A DNA stretch of 64,000 nt from Rhodococcus sp. WMMA185 (GTDB taxonomy: Bacteria; Actinomycetota; Actinomycetes; Mycobacteriales; Mycobacteriaceae): contig NZ_CP017014.1 in assembly GCF_001767395.1 (NCBI RefSeq), positions 3,170,501 to 3,234,500 on the forward strand, in the 5' to 3' direction. A program made the position numbers and the translations under genes. Positions 9,489 to 19,385 of this stretch are shown piece after piece (the stretch's first letter is position 1; every line of letters starts with the position of its first letter). The notes under the pieces were generated by a model, which ran no database searches, was not told the DNA's origin, and worked only from the letters and a program-made list of their open reading frames with translations.

Positions 9489-11066
9489 CTAGGGCCGACT
9501 GAGGGCACTCGCATTATCGTTCTCACGGGTCGCCGGACTTCCCGCAGCGCTCTCGAGCATTCCTTCGAGAACGTTCTTACCGATCTCCGCAGGAACCGTG
9601 ATGGGGTACTCGCCGTCGAAGCAGGCCGCGCACAATCGCGACTCCGGCTGTTCCGTGGCGGCGATCATGCTGTCGATCGAGATGTAACCGAGGGTGTCCG
9701 CACCGATCGAGCGGCGTACGCCCTCGAGCATCTCCTCGAAGCTGCCGGGCTCTGCACCGCCACTCGCGCCGTTGGCAATCAGCTCGGCCGGCGAGGCAAA
9801 GTCGATGCCGTAGAAACAGGGCCACTTGACCGGCGGCGACGCGATCCGAACATGGATCTCCAAGGCACCGGCCTCCCGGAGCATCCGGATGAGCGCTCGC
9901 TGGGTGTTGCCGCGGACGATGGAGTCGTCCACCACCACTAGGCGCTTGCCGCGAATGACTTCCTTGAGCGGGTTGAGCTTGAGACGGATACCCAGCTGGC
10001 GGATCGTCTGGGACGGCTGAATGAAGGTACGGCCGACGTAGGCGTTCTTCATCAGACCCTGACCGTACGGAATCCCCGACCCCTGCGCGTACCCGACTGC
10101 CGCGGGGGTGCCCGACTCCGGTACCGGGATCACCAGATCGCCGTCGACGGGATTCTCGGCGGCGAGGCGGCGACCGATCTCGACGCGAGTGGAGTGCACA
10201 GACCGTCCGCTGATGACGCTGTCCGGGCGTGCAAGATATACGTACTCGAACACACAGCCCTTCGGCTCAGGGTTCGCGAAACGCGAGGAACGGACACCGT
10301 CCGCGTCGATGGCAAGCAGTTCGCCCGGCTCGATGTCGCGCACGAAAGACGCGCCCACGATGTCGAGCGCAGCCGTCTCGCTCGCCACCACCCAGCCACG
10401 GTCCAGGCGTCCGAGACACAGCGGGCGGATACCGTACGGGTCGCGGGCCGCGTAGAGCGTGTGCTCGTCCATGAACGTGAAACAGTAGGCGCCCCGCAAT
10501 GTGGGCAGCAGCGTCATGGCCGCCTGTTCGATGGTGGTGTCGGCGGCCGCGTGGGCGAGGAGTGCCCCGACCAGATCCGAATCGGACGAGGCGCCACCTG
10601 GGCGCTTGTCGCTCACGAGTCCCGCTTCGCGCGCACGCTGGGCAAGCTCTGCGGTATTGACCAGATTGCCGTTGTGCCCGAGTGCGATGCCGCTACCGGC
10701 GGCTGTGGTCCGGAAGATCGGCTGCGCGTTGTCCCACGTAGAGGAACCGGTAGTCGAGTAGCGGCAATGACCCACCGCGACATGACCGGGCATCGCCGCG
10801 AGGGTCTGCTCGTCGAATACCTGGCTGACCAGGCCGACATCCTTGAAGACCAGCACCTGAGACCCGTCGGCGACGGCGATACCTGCCGCCTCCTGCCCGC
10901 GGTGCTGCAGTGCATAGAGTCCGTAGTAGGTGAGCTTGGCTACATCCTCTCCGGGCGCCCAGACGCCGAACACCCCGCACTCTTCGCGGGGCTCGTTCTC
11001 GTCCTCGTCGGACGGGCTCGAAGAAAGGAGGTTTGGACTATGGACCGACAGATCGGCTCTGGTCAC
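9489..11066 (-). CDS. purF: Amidophosphoribosyltransferase
   Basis: 525 residues with a propeptide ending REE before Cys30 (ECGVFGVW), the nucleophile of the N-terminal glutaminase domain freed by processing. HCRYSTTGSS and HNGNLVN follow, then the PRPP site VVVDDSIVRGNTQRAL and CAACFDGEYP with cysteines of the Bacillus-type Fe-S class. It makes phosphoribosylamine from PRPP and glutamine, the committed purine step. I prefer the GTG at 11066, with AGGGAG upstream; an ATG at 11120 would add 18 residues. Confidence 0.94.
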   Translation of the reverse strand: MTRADLSVHSPNLLSSSPSDEDENEPREECGVFGVWAPGEDVAKLTYYGLYALQHRGQEAAGIAVADGSQVLVFKDVGLVSQVFDEQTLAAMPGHVAVGHCRYSTTGSSTWDNAQPIFRTTAAGSGIALGHNGNLVNTAELAQRAREAGLVSDKRPGGASSDSDLVGALLAHAAADTTIEQAAMTLLPTLRGAYCFTFMDEHTLYAARDPYGIRPLCLGRLDRGWVVASETAALDIVGASFVRDIEPGELLAIDADGVRSSRFANPEPKGCVFEYVYLARPDSVISGRSVHSTRVEIGRRLAAENPVDGDLVIPVPESGTPAAVGYAQGSGIPYGQGLMKNAYVGRTFIQPSQTIRQLGIRLKLNPLKEVIRGKRLVVVDDSIVRGNTQRALIRMLREAGALEIHVRIASPPVKWPCFYGIDFASPAELIANGASGGAEPGSFEEMLEGVRRSIGADTLGYISIDSMIAATEQPESRLCAACFDGEYPITVPAEIGKNVLEGMLESAAGSPATRENDNASALSRP

Positions 11067-11241
11067 CGGGGTGCTCCCTGGGGATGGGCGTGTGGGGGGC
11101 AAGCTCAGTCTACGTGCCATCCGCCGGTGCTTTGACCACGGCGGGGGTCGAGTCGGGCCGACTCGCTAAAGAACGAACAGAAATAGGATAGTTTCGATAC
11201 GGATCGGCAAACCTCGAGCATCAGAGGGGGAGCTTGTTCCA

Positions 11242-12636
11242 ATGAACCACCGCACCGCGGCTCCGACCGCAGCGCAGCGCCTGTTGACCGCTTTCGAGGG
11301 TGTGATGGGCATCCCTCTGCCCGTGCATGTCCGCTGCTGGGATGGCTCCGAGGCGGGGCCTGAATCAAACGTCACGGTCGTCTTCCGCAACCGCCGCGCT
11401 ATCCGTCGGGTGCTGTGGTCACCGAACGAACTCGGCCTGGTCCGGGCGTATGTGGCCGGTGACCTGGAAATCGAGGGCGATGTGTTCCATCTTCTGGCCC
11501 TCCCCGATCTTGTCGGCCGATTGGAAGCTCTCAGCCTGCGCGGAACCGAGCGCCGAACGGTCGTGCGGGCGCTGCCGACGTTCGTCCGCCATGGCGGCCA
11601 CCGAACGATCGCGCGGTCACTGGCGACGTTCGTCCGTCTGGGCGGACTCGGATTGCCACCCCGACCACCGTCGGTCGAGGTGCCCCGGCGGCGCGGTACC
11701 AAGCACAGCAAGGAGCGGGACGCATCGTCGGTCTCACATCACTACGACGTGGGAAACGATTTCTACCGCCTGTTCCTCGGGCCGACGATGGTCTACTCCT
11801 GTGGGTACTGGGACCAGCGACCCGAAGATCCGGACGCGCGCGGGTCCTTGAATGAGGCCCAAATCGACAAGCTGGACCTGGTCTGCCGCAAACTGAGGCT
11901 CGAATCCGGGATGCGACTGCTGGACGTGGGATGCGGCTGGGGTTCGATGGCGATCCACGCCGCGCAGAAGTACAACGTCTCCGTCGTCGGTGTCACCCTC
12001 AGCCACGAACAGGCGCGGTGGGCGCGCTCCCGGGTCGCGGAGGCCGGGCTGTCCGACCAGGTCGAAATACGGGTGCAGGACTATCGCGACGTGACGGACG
12101 GACCGTACGACGTAATCTCGAGCATCGGCATGTCCGAGCACGTCGGCGCATCGGCGCTCCCGGGGTATGCGGAGCAACTGTTCGATCTGTTGCGTCCGCG
12201 GGGACTCCTGCTCAACCACGCCATCGCCTCGGTTCGCTCTCGCGCCGATGCGGGCTACTCGCCGGGACTGATCGAGAACTACATCTTCCCGGACGGCGAG
12301 GTGCTACCACTGAGCAGAACTATCGACGCATTCGAACGGGCAGGGCTCGAGGTGCGCGACACCGAGGCGCTGCGCGAGCACTACGCGCTCACCTTGCGGG
12401 CATGGGTGGACCGACTGCGGGGCTCCTGGGATCACGCGGTCGAGCTCGTCGGCGCGGAAAGGGCGCGTACCTGGTTGCTGTACCTCGCGGCCAGTGCTCT
12501 GGGGTTCGAGGAGAAGGGCCGGCTCACGATCCATCAGGTGCTCGCCGTGCGCCCCTCGGACGACGGCGGGAGCGGATTGCCTCGCACCCGAGCGATGTGG
12601 CTAGGCGCTGACAACGCCCCCAGGAATTGCAGCTAG
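11242..12636 (+). CDS. Cyclopropane-fatty-acyl-phospholipid synthase family SAM methyltransferase
   Basis: 464 residues. An N-terminal SCP2-like segment precedes SVSHHYDVGNDFYRLFLG (about 163-180), SAM motif LLDVGCGWGS (about 226-235) and GMSEHVG, all typical of CFA synthases. These transfer a methylene or methyl from SAM to unsaturated phospholipid acyl chains. Whether it makes cyclopropane or methyl-branched chains (for example tuberculostearic acid) cannot be told here. It reads away from purF, and its stop shares four bases (CTAG) with the stop of the convergent gene at 12633. Confidence 0.85.
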   Translation: MNHRTAAPTAAQRLLTAFEGVMGIPLPVHVRCWDGSEAGPESNVTVVFRNRRAIRRVLWSPNELGLVRAYVAGDLEIEGDVFHLLALPDLVGRLEALSLRGTERRTVVRALPTFVRHGGHRTIARSLATFVRLGGLGLPPRPPSVEVPRRRGTKHSKERDASSVSHHYDVGNDFYRLFLGPTMVYSCGYWDQRPEDPDARGSLNEAQIDKLDLVCRKLRLESGMRLLDVGCGWGSMAIHAAQKYNVSVVGVTLSHEQARWARSRVAEAGLSDQVEIRVQDYRDVTDGPYDVISSIGMSEHVGASALPGYAEQLFDLLRPRGLLLNHAIASVRSRADAGYSPGLIENYIFPDGEVLPLSRTIDAFERAGLEVRDTEALREHYALTLRAWVDRLRGSWDHAVELVGAERARTWLLYLAASALGFEEKGRLTIHQVLAVRPSDDGGSGLPRTRAMWLGADNAPRNCS

Positions 12637-13028
12637 CCGCGCTGGACACGCAGCAGCGGCAGCCAATGGGAAATCTCCCCTGCACGGCTTCCCGACGCCG
12701 TGAGGACACCACCAGCATTCGCGTCATCGAACTCCACAAGCCCGGTCACCAGCAGCAACCACGTCCTCGGATCGGTCTCCACGACGTTGGGCGGGGTGCC
12801 CCGGGTATGCCGCGGACCCTCGATGCACTGCACCGCCACGAACGGGGGAACCCGTACCTCGACGCTCGAACCCGGGGCCACCTGCTCGAGGGTCCGGGCG
12901 CTGAGGCGGACCGCGGCCGCCAACTGCGGGCGCGCAGGCACCTCGTCGGTCTCACCGCGCAACCACGGACCGACCGAGGCGACGGCGGCTCGGAATTCGG
13001 CAGGATCCACGGCACGACGTGACGGCAT
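12633..13028 (-). CDS. Sterol-carrier family protein (Rv0807-like)
   Basis: 131 residues starting MPSRRAVDPAEFRAAVASV, with SVEVRVPPFVAVQCI and PPNVVETDPRTWLLLVTG. This matches the SCP2-like actinobacterial family found beside purF in mycobacteria. The fold usually binds lipids or acts as an accessory domain; the role is unknown. The stop overlaps the convergent CFA-synthase-like stop. Confidence 0.7.
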   Translation of the reverse strand: MPSRRAVDPAEFRAAVASVGPWLRGETDEVPARPQLAAAVRLSARTLEQVAPGSSVEVRVPPFVAVQCIEGPRHTRGTPPNVVETDPRTWLLLVTGLVEFDDANAGGVLTASGSRAGEISHWLPLLRVQRG

Positions 13029-13032
13029 GGGC

Positions 13033-13701
13033 TCAATCTACTGGGCGCGCCTGTACCACTTCGGCTGCGGCGCAGCGTGCCACTTCGGATGCGATCGCGC
13101 CCCCGACGTTGACCGAAAGGTGCAGCAGACCGGGAGCTACGACACTTCCGCTGCGCCGGCGCAGCCAATCGAACGCCCACGCTGAGAGACCGGTGAACAG
13201 CAGTGTCGCGACGATCGAGTCGCCCGCGATCCGGGCCGCACGAACGTGCCACAACCCGAACGTCGTCGCGTGCAGGACGCGGGCCGTCCGCGCCGGCCAA
13301 GCCCGGCCGAGCATCGCCCGCAAGGCGCTGCGGAACACCAGTTCCTCGTGGATCACGGTTCCCACCGGTATCCGGAAACCCACCCAACCGGCGAGATCTG
13401 GGGAGGTCCGCCTCTGCGGAATCCGCTTCCTCAGCGCCGGAACGCTCAGCGCAACCACATATCCGGCAAGCGGGACTGCCGAAGCAGCGGCGCCGTATCT
13501 CAGCCCAGCCGGCACCTTCGAAGCGGACAGCCCGAGTTCGTCGACGCGATACCCTGCCGCGCGTGCGGACGCCACCGCCGCAAGACCGAACGCGCCACCG
13601 GCCGCAGCGCGCCCGGTCGCATCAAGACCCGATCTCGGAAGTACCGCGTTGTTCCACACGATTGTCAGCGCCGCACTCACAACCGAGCCGAATCTGCTCA
13701 C
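13033..13701 (-). CDS. CPBP family intramembrane metalloprotease
   Basis: 222-residue membrane protein with the three CPBP (Abi) motifs in order: HEELVFR (EExxxR), FGLWH (FxxxH) and HLSVN (HxxxN). These glutamate and histidine residues form the metal site of the Rce1-like family, which cleaves substrates in the membrane. The GTG at 13701 overlaps the stop of the upstream gene (GTGA), so the longer reading frame inside that gene is rejected. Substrate unknown. Confidence 0.8.
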   Translation of the reverse strand: MSRFGSVVSAALTIVWNNAVLPRSGLDATGRAAAGGAFGLAAVASARAAGYRVDELGLSASKVPAGLRYGAAASAVPLAGYVVALSVPALRKRIPQRRTSPDLAGWVGFRIPVGTVIHEELVFRSALRAMLGRAWPARTARVLHATTFGLWHVRAARIAGDSIVATLLFTGLSAWAFDWLRRRSGSVVAPGLLHLSVNVGGAIASEVARCAAAEVVQARPVD

Positions 13702-15467
13702 TTCTCCGGACCCTCTGTCCCGGCGATGGATTCGAGAGCCGACCGGACCCGTTCGGTGTCGAGGGCGGTCCATCCCTCCGGTTGCGCGACGGCGATCCAA
13801 CCGTCGAGGACGAGCGTCCCGTAGTTGTGACCGTGACCGTCCGGCACACCAGCCGCATTGGTGAGATCGGCCGACACCTGCCAAAACGTCACGAACGGAA
13901 ACCATTTCATGGACGGTGAACGATCCTGGCCGGGCGGTTCGGTCAGCCAGTCAGGCCGGGTGAACGCGAGGTCCGGCGACCACCACACCACAGGGTCGGA
14001 CGGGAACTGAACGTACAGGATGCGTGGCGAACTCCATTGCTCGGCGTTCTCCAGCATGTCTGCCCGGTTGTCGGCGAACCGCACCACCAGACCTCCCCCG
14101 TACACGGGTTCGATCTCCGTGCTTCCCGGATCCCTGTTCCGAACCAGTTCCCCCCACAACCGGTTCCCGTTGGGAGGCCCCACCCACAGCACGCCGTCGA
14201 CGGTCTGCCGGATATCGGCCAGAGTGCTGAAGGCCCCCTCCCCCGCTTGGGTGCCCAAACTCTCGCCGTAGACCATCAATTTGGGCCGGGTGGCCTCGGG
14301 CTCGAGCAACCAGCGTTCGTGCACCCGGTCGATCAGCATCTTCCCCGCCTCTTCGGCCTTCTCGCGGTCGGCAAGGAAAGAGATCCAACTCGGCAGGAAC
14401 GAGTACTGGCTCGCCACCAGCGCGGTGTCGCCGTTGTGCACCAACTCGATCGCCTGGGCCGCAGTCGGATTGACCCAGCCGGTACCGGTGGTCGGGATGA
14501 CGACGAGAACCTCCCGGTCGAATGCCCCGGTGCGCTCGAGTTCGTCGATGACGATGTCCATTCGCTTTTCGGCGTCCTCGGCCGTATCGAGGCCGGCGTA
14601 GACACGAATCGGATCCTTCGCGGGTGCACCGTTCACCGCGGTGAGTTCGTCGGCATCGAGACCACGGGACACGAAGTTCCGGCCCTCGTAACCGAGTGTG
14701 TCCCAAGGTGCGTACGACTCGGGGCTGCCCGACCGTGCCGAATCGAGCGGTTGTTCGGCACCGTTCCTGGTCGAAGAGTTCTGGAGGCTGAATGCCGCGT
14801 TGGTAGCCGAGTAGACGCCTCGCTTGAGGACGCCGTCGACGAGGAGGAAGAACAACACGGTCACGATCAGAATGCCCACCGTGGTAGCCATCGGGATCGT
14901 GAGACGCCAGCGTCGGATGAGCCATGCCGCGATCCACCGAACCAGTTCACGCAACAGTCGCCATACCGCGACGATCGCGCCACCCACAAGCAAGCTCAGA
15001 CCCCCGGTGCGGATGTACCCGGTGGTCGTGGTCCTCTCGGCGCCCATCAGCGCGGCGAGTTCCCGTTGCCAGGCCGCGGAGTAGGCAAGCATCACAATGG
15101 TCGCGATCCCACAGGCGAGGACAACGATGACCTTCAGCCCAGTCGCCCACGGTTCCGGTGGCGGCCACCAGGATCGCCGCCGAAGGAGGTATCGGCGCAC
15201 AACCCAGCCGATCACCGCTCCGACCGTGTACCCGATAGCCGCGTTGATGCCGCCGATCAGACCCTGGAACAACCAGTCGCGGGGCAGCAGCGATGGCGTC
15301 AGCGACCAGCAGAAGAACAGGGTCGCAAAGGCGATGCCCGTGAAGTCGAGGCGAAGGAATCGCCACATCCGGTCGAGGCGGGGACCCCTGAGGACCGCAG
15401 GATCTACCAGACGCGAGCGCCCCCGCCGCTCGGCATCAGTCTTCTCCAGTGCCCCAGAATCGACCAT
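13698..15467 (-). CDS. Membrane alpha/beta-hydrolase (Abhydrolase_9, Rv1069c-like)
   Basis: 589 residues. The N-terminal third is helical membrane sequence including FFCWSLTPSLLPRDW. The C-terminal domain carries the nucleophile elbow in LMVYGESLGTQAG and TTGTGWVNP. This matches the actinobacterial family with Abhydrolase_9_N plus Abhydrolase_9; no reaction has been firmly assigned that I know of. It is 3 bases from the purL stop and overlaps the CPBP start, so a purL-hydrolase-CPBP unit is likely. Confidence 0.8.
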   Translation of the reverse strand: MVDSGALEKTDAERRGRSRLVDPAVLRGPRLDRMWRFLRLDFTGIAFATLFFCWSLTPSLLPRDWLFQGLIGGINAAIGYTVGAVIGWVVRRYLLRRRSWWPPPEPWATGLKVIVVLACGIATIVMLAYSAAWQRELAALMGAERTTTTGYIRTGGLSLLVGGAIVAVWRLLRELVRWIAAWLIRRWRLTIPMATTVGILIVTVLFFLLVDGVLKRGVYSATNAAFSLQNSSTRNGAEQPLDSARSGSPESYAPWDTLGYEGRNFVSRGLDADELTAVNGAPAKDPIRVYAGLDTAEDAEKRMDIVIDELERTGAFDREVLVVIPTTGTGWVNPTAAQAIELVHNGDTALVASQYSFLPSWISFLADREKAEEAGKMLIDRVHERWLLEPEATRPKLMVYGESLGTQAGEGAFSTLADIRQTVDGVLWVGPPNGNRLWGELVRNRDPGSTEIEPVYGGGLVVRFADNRADMLENAEQWSSPRILYVQFPSDPVVWWSPDLAFTRPDWLTEPPGQDRSPSMKWFPFVTFWQVSADLTNAAGVPDGHGHNYGTLVLDGWIAVAQPEGWTALDTERVRSALESIAGTEGPEK

Positions 15468-15470
15468 TCA

Positions 15471-17747
15471 TCACCCGAACAATGCCGGCAGAGTTCCTTC
15501 GAAGGTCTCGCGCAGTTCCGCCAGCGTCACCGAGAATTGCCCTTGGACCTCGACAGAATCCGACCCTTCGTCGACCACTCCGATGCGCACCCACGGAAGA
15601 CCACGCGCCGTGCACATCCCGGTGAAGCGGGATTCCTCGGTTCGCGGAACTGCGACGAGCGCGCGGCCCGACGACTCCGAGAACAACGTGACAAACGGAT
15701 CCGCGCCGTCGGGAAGCAGTATGCGGCAACCGGTTTCACCGGCGAGAGCTGCCTCGACGACCGCCTGCGCGAGTCCTCCCTCGGCGAGGTCGTGCGCAGC
15801 GGACACCAAGCCGTCGCGGGAAGCGGCAACGAGGATGTCGGCCAGCAGCTGCTCGCGCTCGAGGTCGACCTTCGGCGGGACCCCACCAAGATGCCCGTGC
15901 TCTACCTGCGACCAAATCGACCCGTCGAACTCGTCGTGGGTGTCGCCGAGCAGGATCAGCGTCTCGCCGGGTTCGAGTCCGAGGCCGGTGGGGATGCGCC
16001 GGTGCACGTCGTCGATGACCCCGAGTACTGCCACCACCGGGGTGGGCAGGATCGCGGTCGATCCGGTCTGGTTGTAGAAACTGACGTTGCCGCCGGTGAC
16101 CGGGATACCTAGCTTCGCGCAGCCGTCTGCCAGACCGCGGACGGCCTGCTGGAACTGCCACATCACGCCCGGATCCTCCGGGGAACCGAAGTTGAGGCAG
16201 TTGCTGACGGCTTTGGGGGTGGCCCCGGTGACCGCGACATTGCGGAACGCCTCCGCGAGCGCGAGTTGCGCGCCCGCGTAGGGATCGAGAGCGGTGTAGC
16301 GACCGGACGCATCGGTCGCGAGCGCGATTCCGCGACCGGTCTTTTCGTCGACGCGAATCACACCGGAGTCGGCGTTCTCGGCCAAGACCGTGTTACCGCG
16401 CACGTAGCGGTCGTATTGCTCGGTGATCCATTTGCGGCTACACAGCGCGGGCGAGGCGAGCATCTTCAGCAGAGTTGCCTTCAACTCGGCGGCAGACTCG
16501 GGGCGCTTCAGGCTCGCGGTGGTGTTCGCAACCAGGTCGTCCTGGCTCTCGGGCCGCTGGACCGGCCGCTCGTACACCGGGCCCTCGTGGGCGACGGTGC
16601 GCGGCGGGACATCTACGACGGTCTCGCCGTGCCAGGAGATGGTCAGGCGATCTCCGTCGGTGACCTCGCCGATGACGGTCGCAAGGACGTCCCACTTCTT
16701 GCAGACCTCCATGAACGCGTCGACGTTCTCGGGGGTGACGACGGCGCACATGCGCTCCTGCGACTCGCTCGAGAGGACCTCGGCGGGAGTCACGCCTGTG
16801 GCACGCATCGGAACCTGCTCGAGGTTGATGTGCATGCCACCGTCACCGGCAGCCGCCAACTCGGACGTGGCGCAGGACAGTCCGGCGCCGCCGAGGTCCT
16901 GGATACCGACCACGAGCTTGGCCGAGTACAGATCGAGGCAGCATTCGATGAGGACTTTCTCGGTGAACGGATCACCGACCTGCACGGCTGGGAGTTTCTT
17001 GCGCCCCTGCGACTCGTCGAACGTTTCGGAGGCAAGGACGGAAACACCGCCGATTCCGTCGAGACCGGTGCGGGCACCGAACAGGATGATCTTGTTGCCC
17101 GCTCCCGACGCGAAGGCCAGGTGCAGATCCTCGACCCGCATCGCGCCGGCGCACAGCGCGTTGACCAGTGGGTTGCCCGCGTAGGACTCGTCGAACACCG
17201 TCTCACCGCCGACGTTGGGCAGTCCGAGAGAGTTGCCGTAGCCGCCGATTCCGCGGACCACACCGTCGACGACTCGACGAGTGTCGGGGGCGTCCGCGGC
17301 ACCGAAGCGCAGCTGATCCATGACCGCTATCGGGCGTGCACCCATGGCCATGATGTCCCGGACGATGCCGCCGACACCCGTGGCCGCACCCTGGTAGGGC
17401 TCGACGTACGACGGGTGGTTGTGGCTCTCCACCTTGAAGGTCACCGCCCAGCCGTCACCGATGTCGACCACGCCCGCGTTCTCACCGATCCCGGCGAGCA
17501 TCGACGAGCGCATCTCGTCGGTCGTGGTCTCACCGAAGTACCTCAGGTGCACCTTGGACGACTTGTAGGAGCAGTGCTCACTCCACATCACCGAATACAT
17601 CGCGAGTTCGGCGTCGGTGGGTCGACGACCGAGGATCTCCTTGATGCGGGCGTACTCGTCGTCCTTGAGGCCGAGTTCCTTGAACGGCTGCGCGACGTCA
17701 TCAGTCGCGGCTGCGGCGCTGACGGTATCGACCTGGTGTGCTGACAC
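15471..17747 (-). CDS. purL: Phosphoribosylformylglycinamidine synthase, large subunit
   Basis: 758 residues, the short PurL that works with separate PurS and PurQ (not the 1300-residue fused form). Marks are [48 protein letters not shown] and ISVQDLGGAG-like [14 protein letters not shown]. It converts FGAR to FGAM with ATP and ammonia from PurQ (step 4). purQ and purS lie about 3.4 kb upstream on the same strand, with three unrelated genes between. Confidence 0.96.
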   Translation of the reverse strand: MSAHQVDTVSAAAATDDVAQPFKELGLKDDEYARIKEILGRRPTDAELAMYSVMWSEHCSYKSSKVHLRYFGETTTDEMRSSMLAGIGENAGVVDIGDGWAVTFKVESHNHPSYVEPYQGAATGVGGIVRDIMAMGARPIAVMDQLRFGAADAPDTRRVVDGVVRGIGGYGNSLGLPNVGGETVFDESYAGNPLVNALCAGAMRVEDLHLAFASGAGNKIILFGARTGLDGIGGVSVLASETFDESQGRKKLPAVQVGDPFTEKVLIECCLDLYSAKLVVGIQDLGGAGLSCATSELAAAGDGGMHINLEQVPMRATGVTPAEVLSSESQERMCAVVTPENVDAFMEVCKKWDVLATVIGEVTDGDRLTISWHGETVVDVPPRTVAHEGPVYERPVQRPESQDDLVANTTASLKRPESAAELKATLLKMLASPALCSRKWITEQYDRYVRGNTVLAENADSGVIRVDEKTGRGIALATDASGRYTALDPYAGAQLALAEAFRNVAVTGATPKAVSNCLNFGSPEDPGVMWQFQQAVRGLADGCAKLGIPVTGGNVSFYNQTGSTAILPTPVVAVLGVIDDVHRRIPTGLGLEPGETLILLGDTHDEFDGSIWSQVEHGHLGGVPPKVDLEREQLLADILVAASRDGLVSAAHDLAEGGLAQAVVEAALAGETGCRILLPDGADPFVTLFSESSGRALVAVPRTEESRFTGMCTARGLPWVRIGVVDEGSDSVEVQGQFSVTLAELRETFEGTLPALFG

Positions 17748-17866
17748 TGGAGGTGGAGTCCCTTTCCTGCGGGAGTCGAAACGGCACGCCCTGGCGGCGA
17801 CATGCCGTTCGCCAGTCTATCCGGCGGCCAGTTCCCGCACCGACCGGCCGCGACGACGTCGGCGGG

Positions 17867-19222
17867 TCACTCTTCGTCCGGATAGTCGATCGTCAGAAGC
17901 TTCGCTTCTCCGGTGGTCGCGGGGTCCGGCCGGTTGACCTTGTCGGTCGATGGCTTCTGCAGGCCGTCGAGGTCGGTACGCATGTAGAGCACGTTGTAGC
18001 GGTCCCAGGTGGTGGCCACGAAATATAGGTTCTGCCCGCTCGACCACGGATGCATGAAGCCGCCGTAGAGCGAGGGCACCAGCTGCCCGCTCAGGATGGT
18101 GTCGGTCCCGCTCCACGGCCCCTCGAGGTTGTCGGCCTGCCGGATCACGAGCGAGTTGGTGACGTCGGTGTACATCGCCACGTACTTGCCCAGATAGTCG
18201 TTCCACTGGACACCCAGCTCGCTGACCGGCGATTCGATCACCGGCACCGCGAACTTGAGGTCGGTGGTCCAATCTTCGCCGTCCCAGTACTCGTAGGCGT
18301 TCAGGTCGAGGATCTGCGGACCGGGAACCCGAGCAAGCAACGCGCTCCCCTGACGGCCGGACGAAGTACCGAACTCGTAGACATAGCCGTCCTCACCTTG
18401 AACGAAGGCGCTCTGCTGGAACTGCGAGTTGCCGGGGGTAACTGCCGGCAATCCGGGGATGTCGATGCCCTCGATGTTGGTGCGGATGGTCGCGGGCTCC
18501 AAAACCCAGTTCTCGCCGTTGTCGATCGAGGACGCGATGGCCGAATAGTTGGTGGTCCAGTATCCCGGCTCGCCCCAGGCCCGCACCGACATGAATCGGA
18601 CGTACTGCACGCCGTCCACCGCGATGCCTGCGGTGGGAATGGTCGTGAACTCCACCGGCAGGCCGTCCGCGAAGCCCGGGATGATCTCCTTCGAGTTGTT
18701 GGCCCCGTCCAGCGGTGAACTGTCGATGCGCATGCCATTGGACAGGGTCTTGTCAGAACTGCGGAACAGCACGTTGCTGCGCCAATCGTCTCCGGGGGCA
18801 TCGCAGTCGCCGACGGTGTCACCGAAGGCCATCAGCACGTGGTTGTCTTCTCCGACTATGCCGTTGTCCCACATGATGCCCAAGTCGGTGCCTGAGACGT
18901 TGAAGCGTTTGATGGTGTCGTTCGGGCTGCCCGGACCGGTGACCATCTCGATCGCCTCGGTCCTACCGGTCAGCTGCGGGACGCCGCCGTCGGGCGGGCC
19001 GATGATCCAGGGCATGGCCGCTGCCAGCACGCGGAGGCTACCGCTGGAACCGCTGCTACCGCTGCTGCCGCTGGAACCGAAGCTGCCGCTGGAACTTCCC
19101 GATCCTCCCTGACCACACGGTCCCCCCAGAGCCGGGGCCGCCGCGACCGCTGACGTCGAGAGCAAGAGTGCGACCACGGTCGCAGACAACGTCACCGGCC
19201 AAGACCACTTCACAGGATGCAC
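17867..19222 (-). CDS. Secreted DUF4185 protein
   Basis: About 451 residues. A signal peptide (VHPVKWSWPVTLSATVVALL to AAAPA) is followed by a Gly-Ser tract near residues 35-60 and a beta-propeller-like domain with GEDNHVLMAFGDTVGD, NYSAIASSIDNGENW and GGFMHPWSSGQNLYFVATTW. DUF4185 domains resemble glycoside-hydrolase-like propellers; activity unknown. I chose GTG 19222 because AAAGG lies 9 bases before it and the signal peptide then starts cleanly; a longer start at 19270 is possible. Confidence 0.78.
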   Translation of the reverse strand: MHPVKWSWPVTLSATVVALLLSTSAVAAAPALGGPCGQGGSGSSSGSFGSSGSSGSSGSSGSLRVLAAAMPWIIGPPDGGVPQLTGRTEAIEMVTGPGSPNDTIKRFNVSGTDLGIMWDNGIVGEDNHVLMAFGDTVGDCDAPGDDWRSNVLFRSSDKTLSNGMRIDSSPLDGANNSKEIIPGFADGLPVEFTTIPTAGIAVDGVQYVRFMSVRAWGEPGYWTTNYSAIASSIDNGENWVLEPATIRTNIEGIDIPGLPAVTPGNSQFQQSAFVQGEDGYVYEFGTSSGRQGSALLARVPGPQILDLNAYEYWDGEDWTTDLKFAVPVIESPVSELGVQWNDYLGKYVAMYTDVTNSLVIRQADNLEGPWSGTDTILSGQLVPSLYGGFMHPWSSGQNLYFVATTWDRYNVLYMRTDLDGLQKPSTDKVNRPDPATTGEAKLLTIDYPDEE

Positions 19223-19385
19223 CGACAAGGTCCTTTCGGGATTCGAGACTGCAGACACGGAAGGGAGCAAGGCTCAGCCAACACCAGCAAAGTGTTACTG
19301 GAGTGGTTGTTGTGACAATTGTTATCAACCGTAAATAGCTTCTCGACCGTTGCCGGTCGAGCCGCGTCGCCGACGGGCGGAGATG

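Noticed and set aside
14037-16112. Long + strand frame (691 codons) over the Abhydrolase_9 and purL genes
   Set aside because: Composition of an antisense shadow in high-GC DNA (Arg/His/Asp/Pro-rich, no domain); both - strand genes are clear families.
16266-17744. Long + strand frame opposite purL
   Set aside because: Antisense of a strongly conserved gene; no recognisable protein features.
19313-19318. CAATTG-centred palindrome upstream of DUF4185 gene as operator
   Set aside because: Only the central ACAATTGT is symmetric; flanks do not match, so it is weak evidence.
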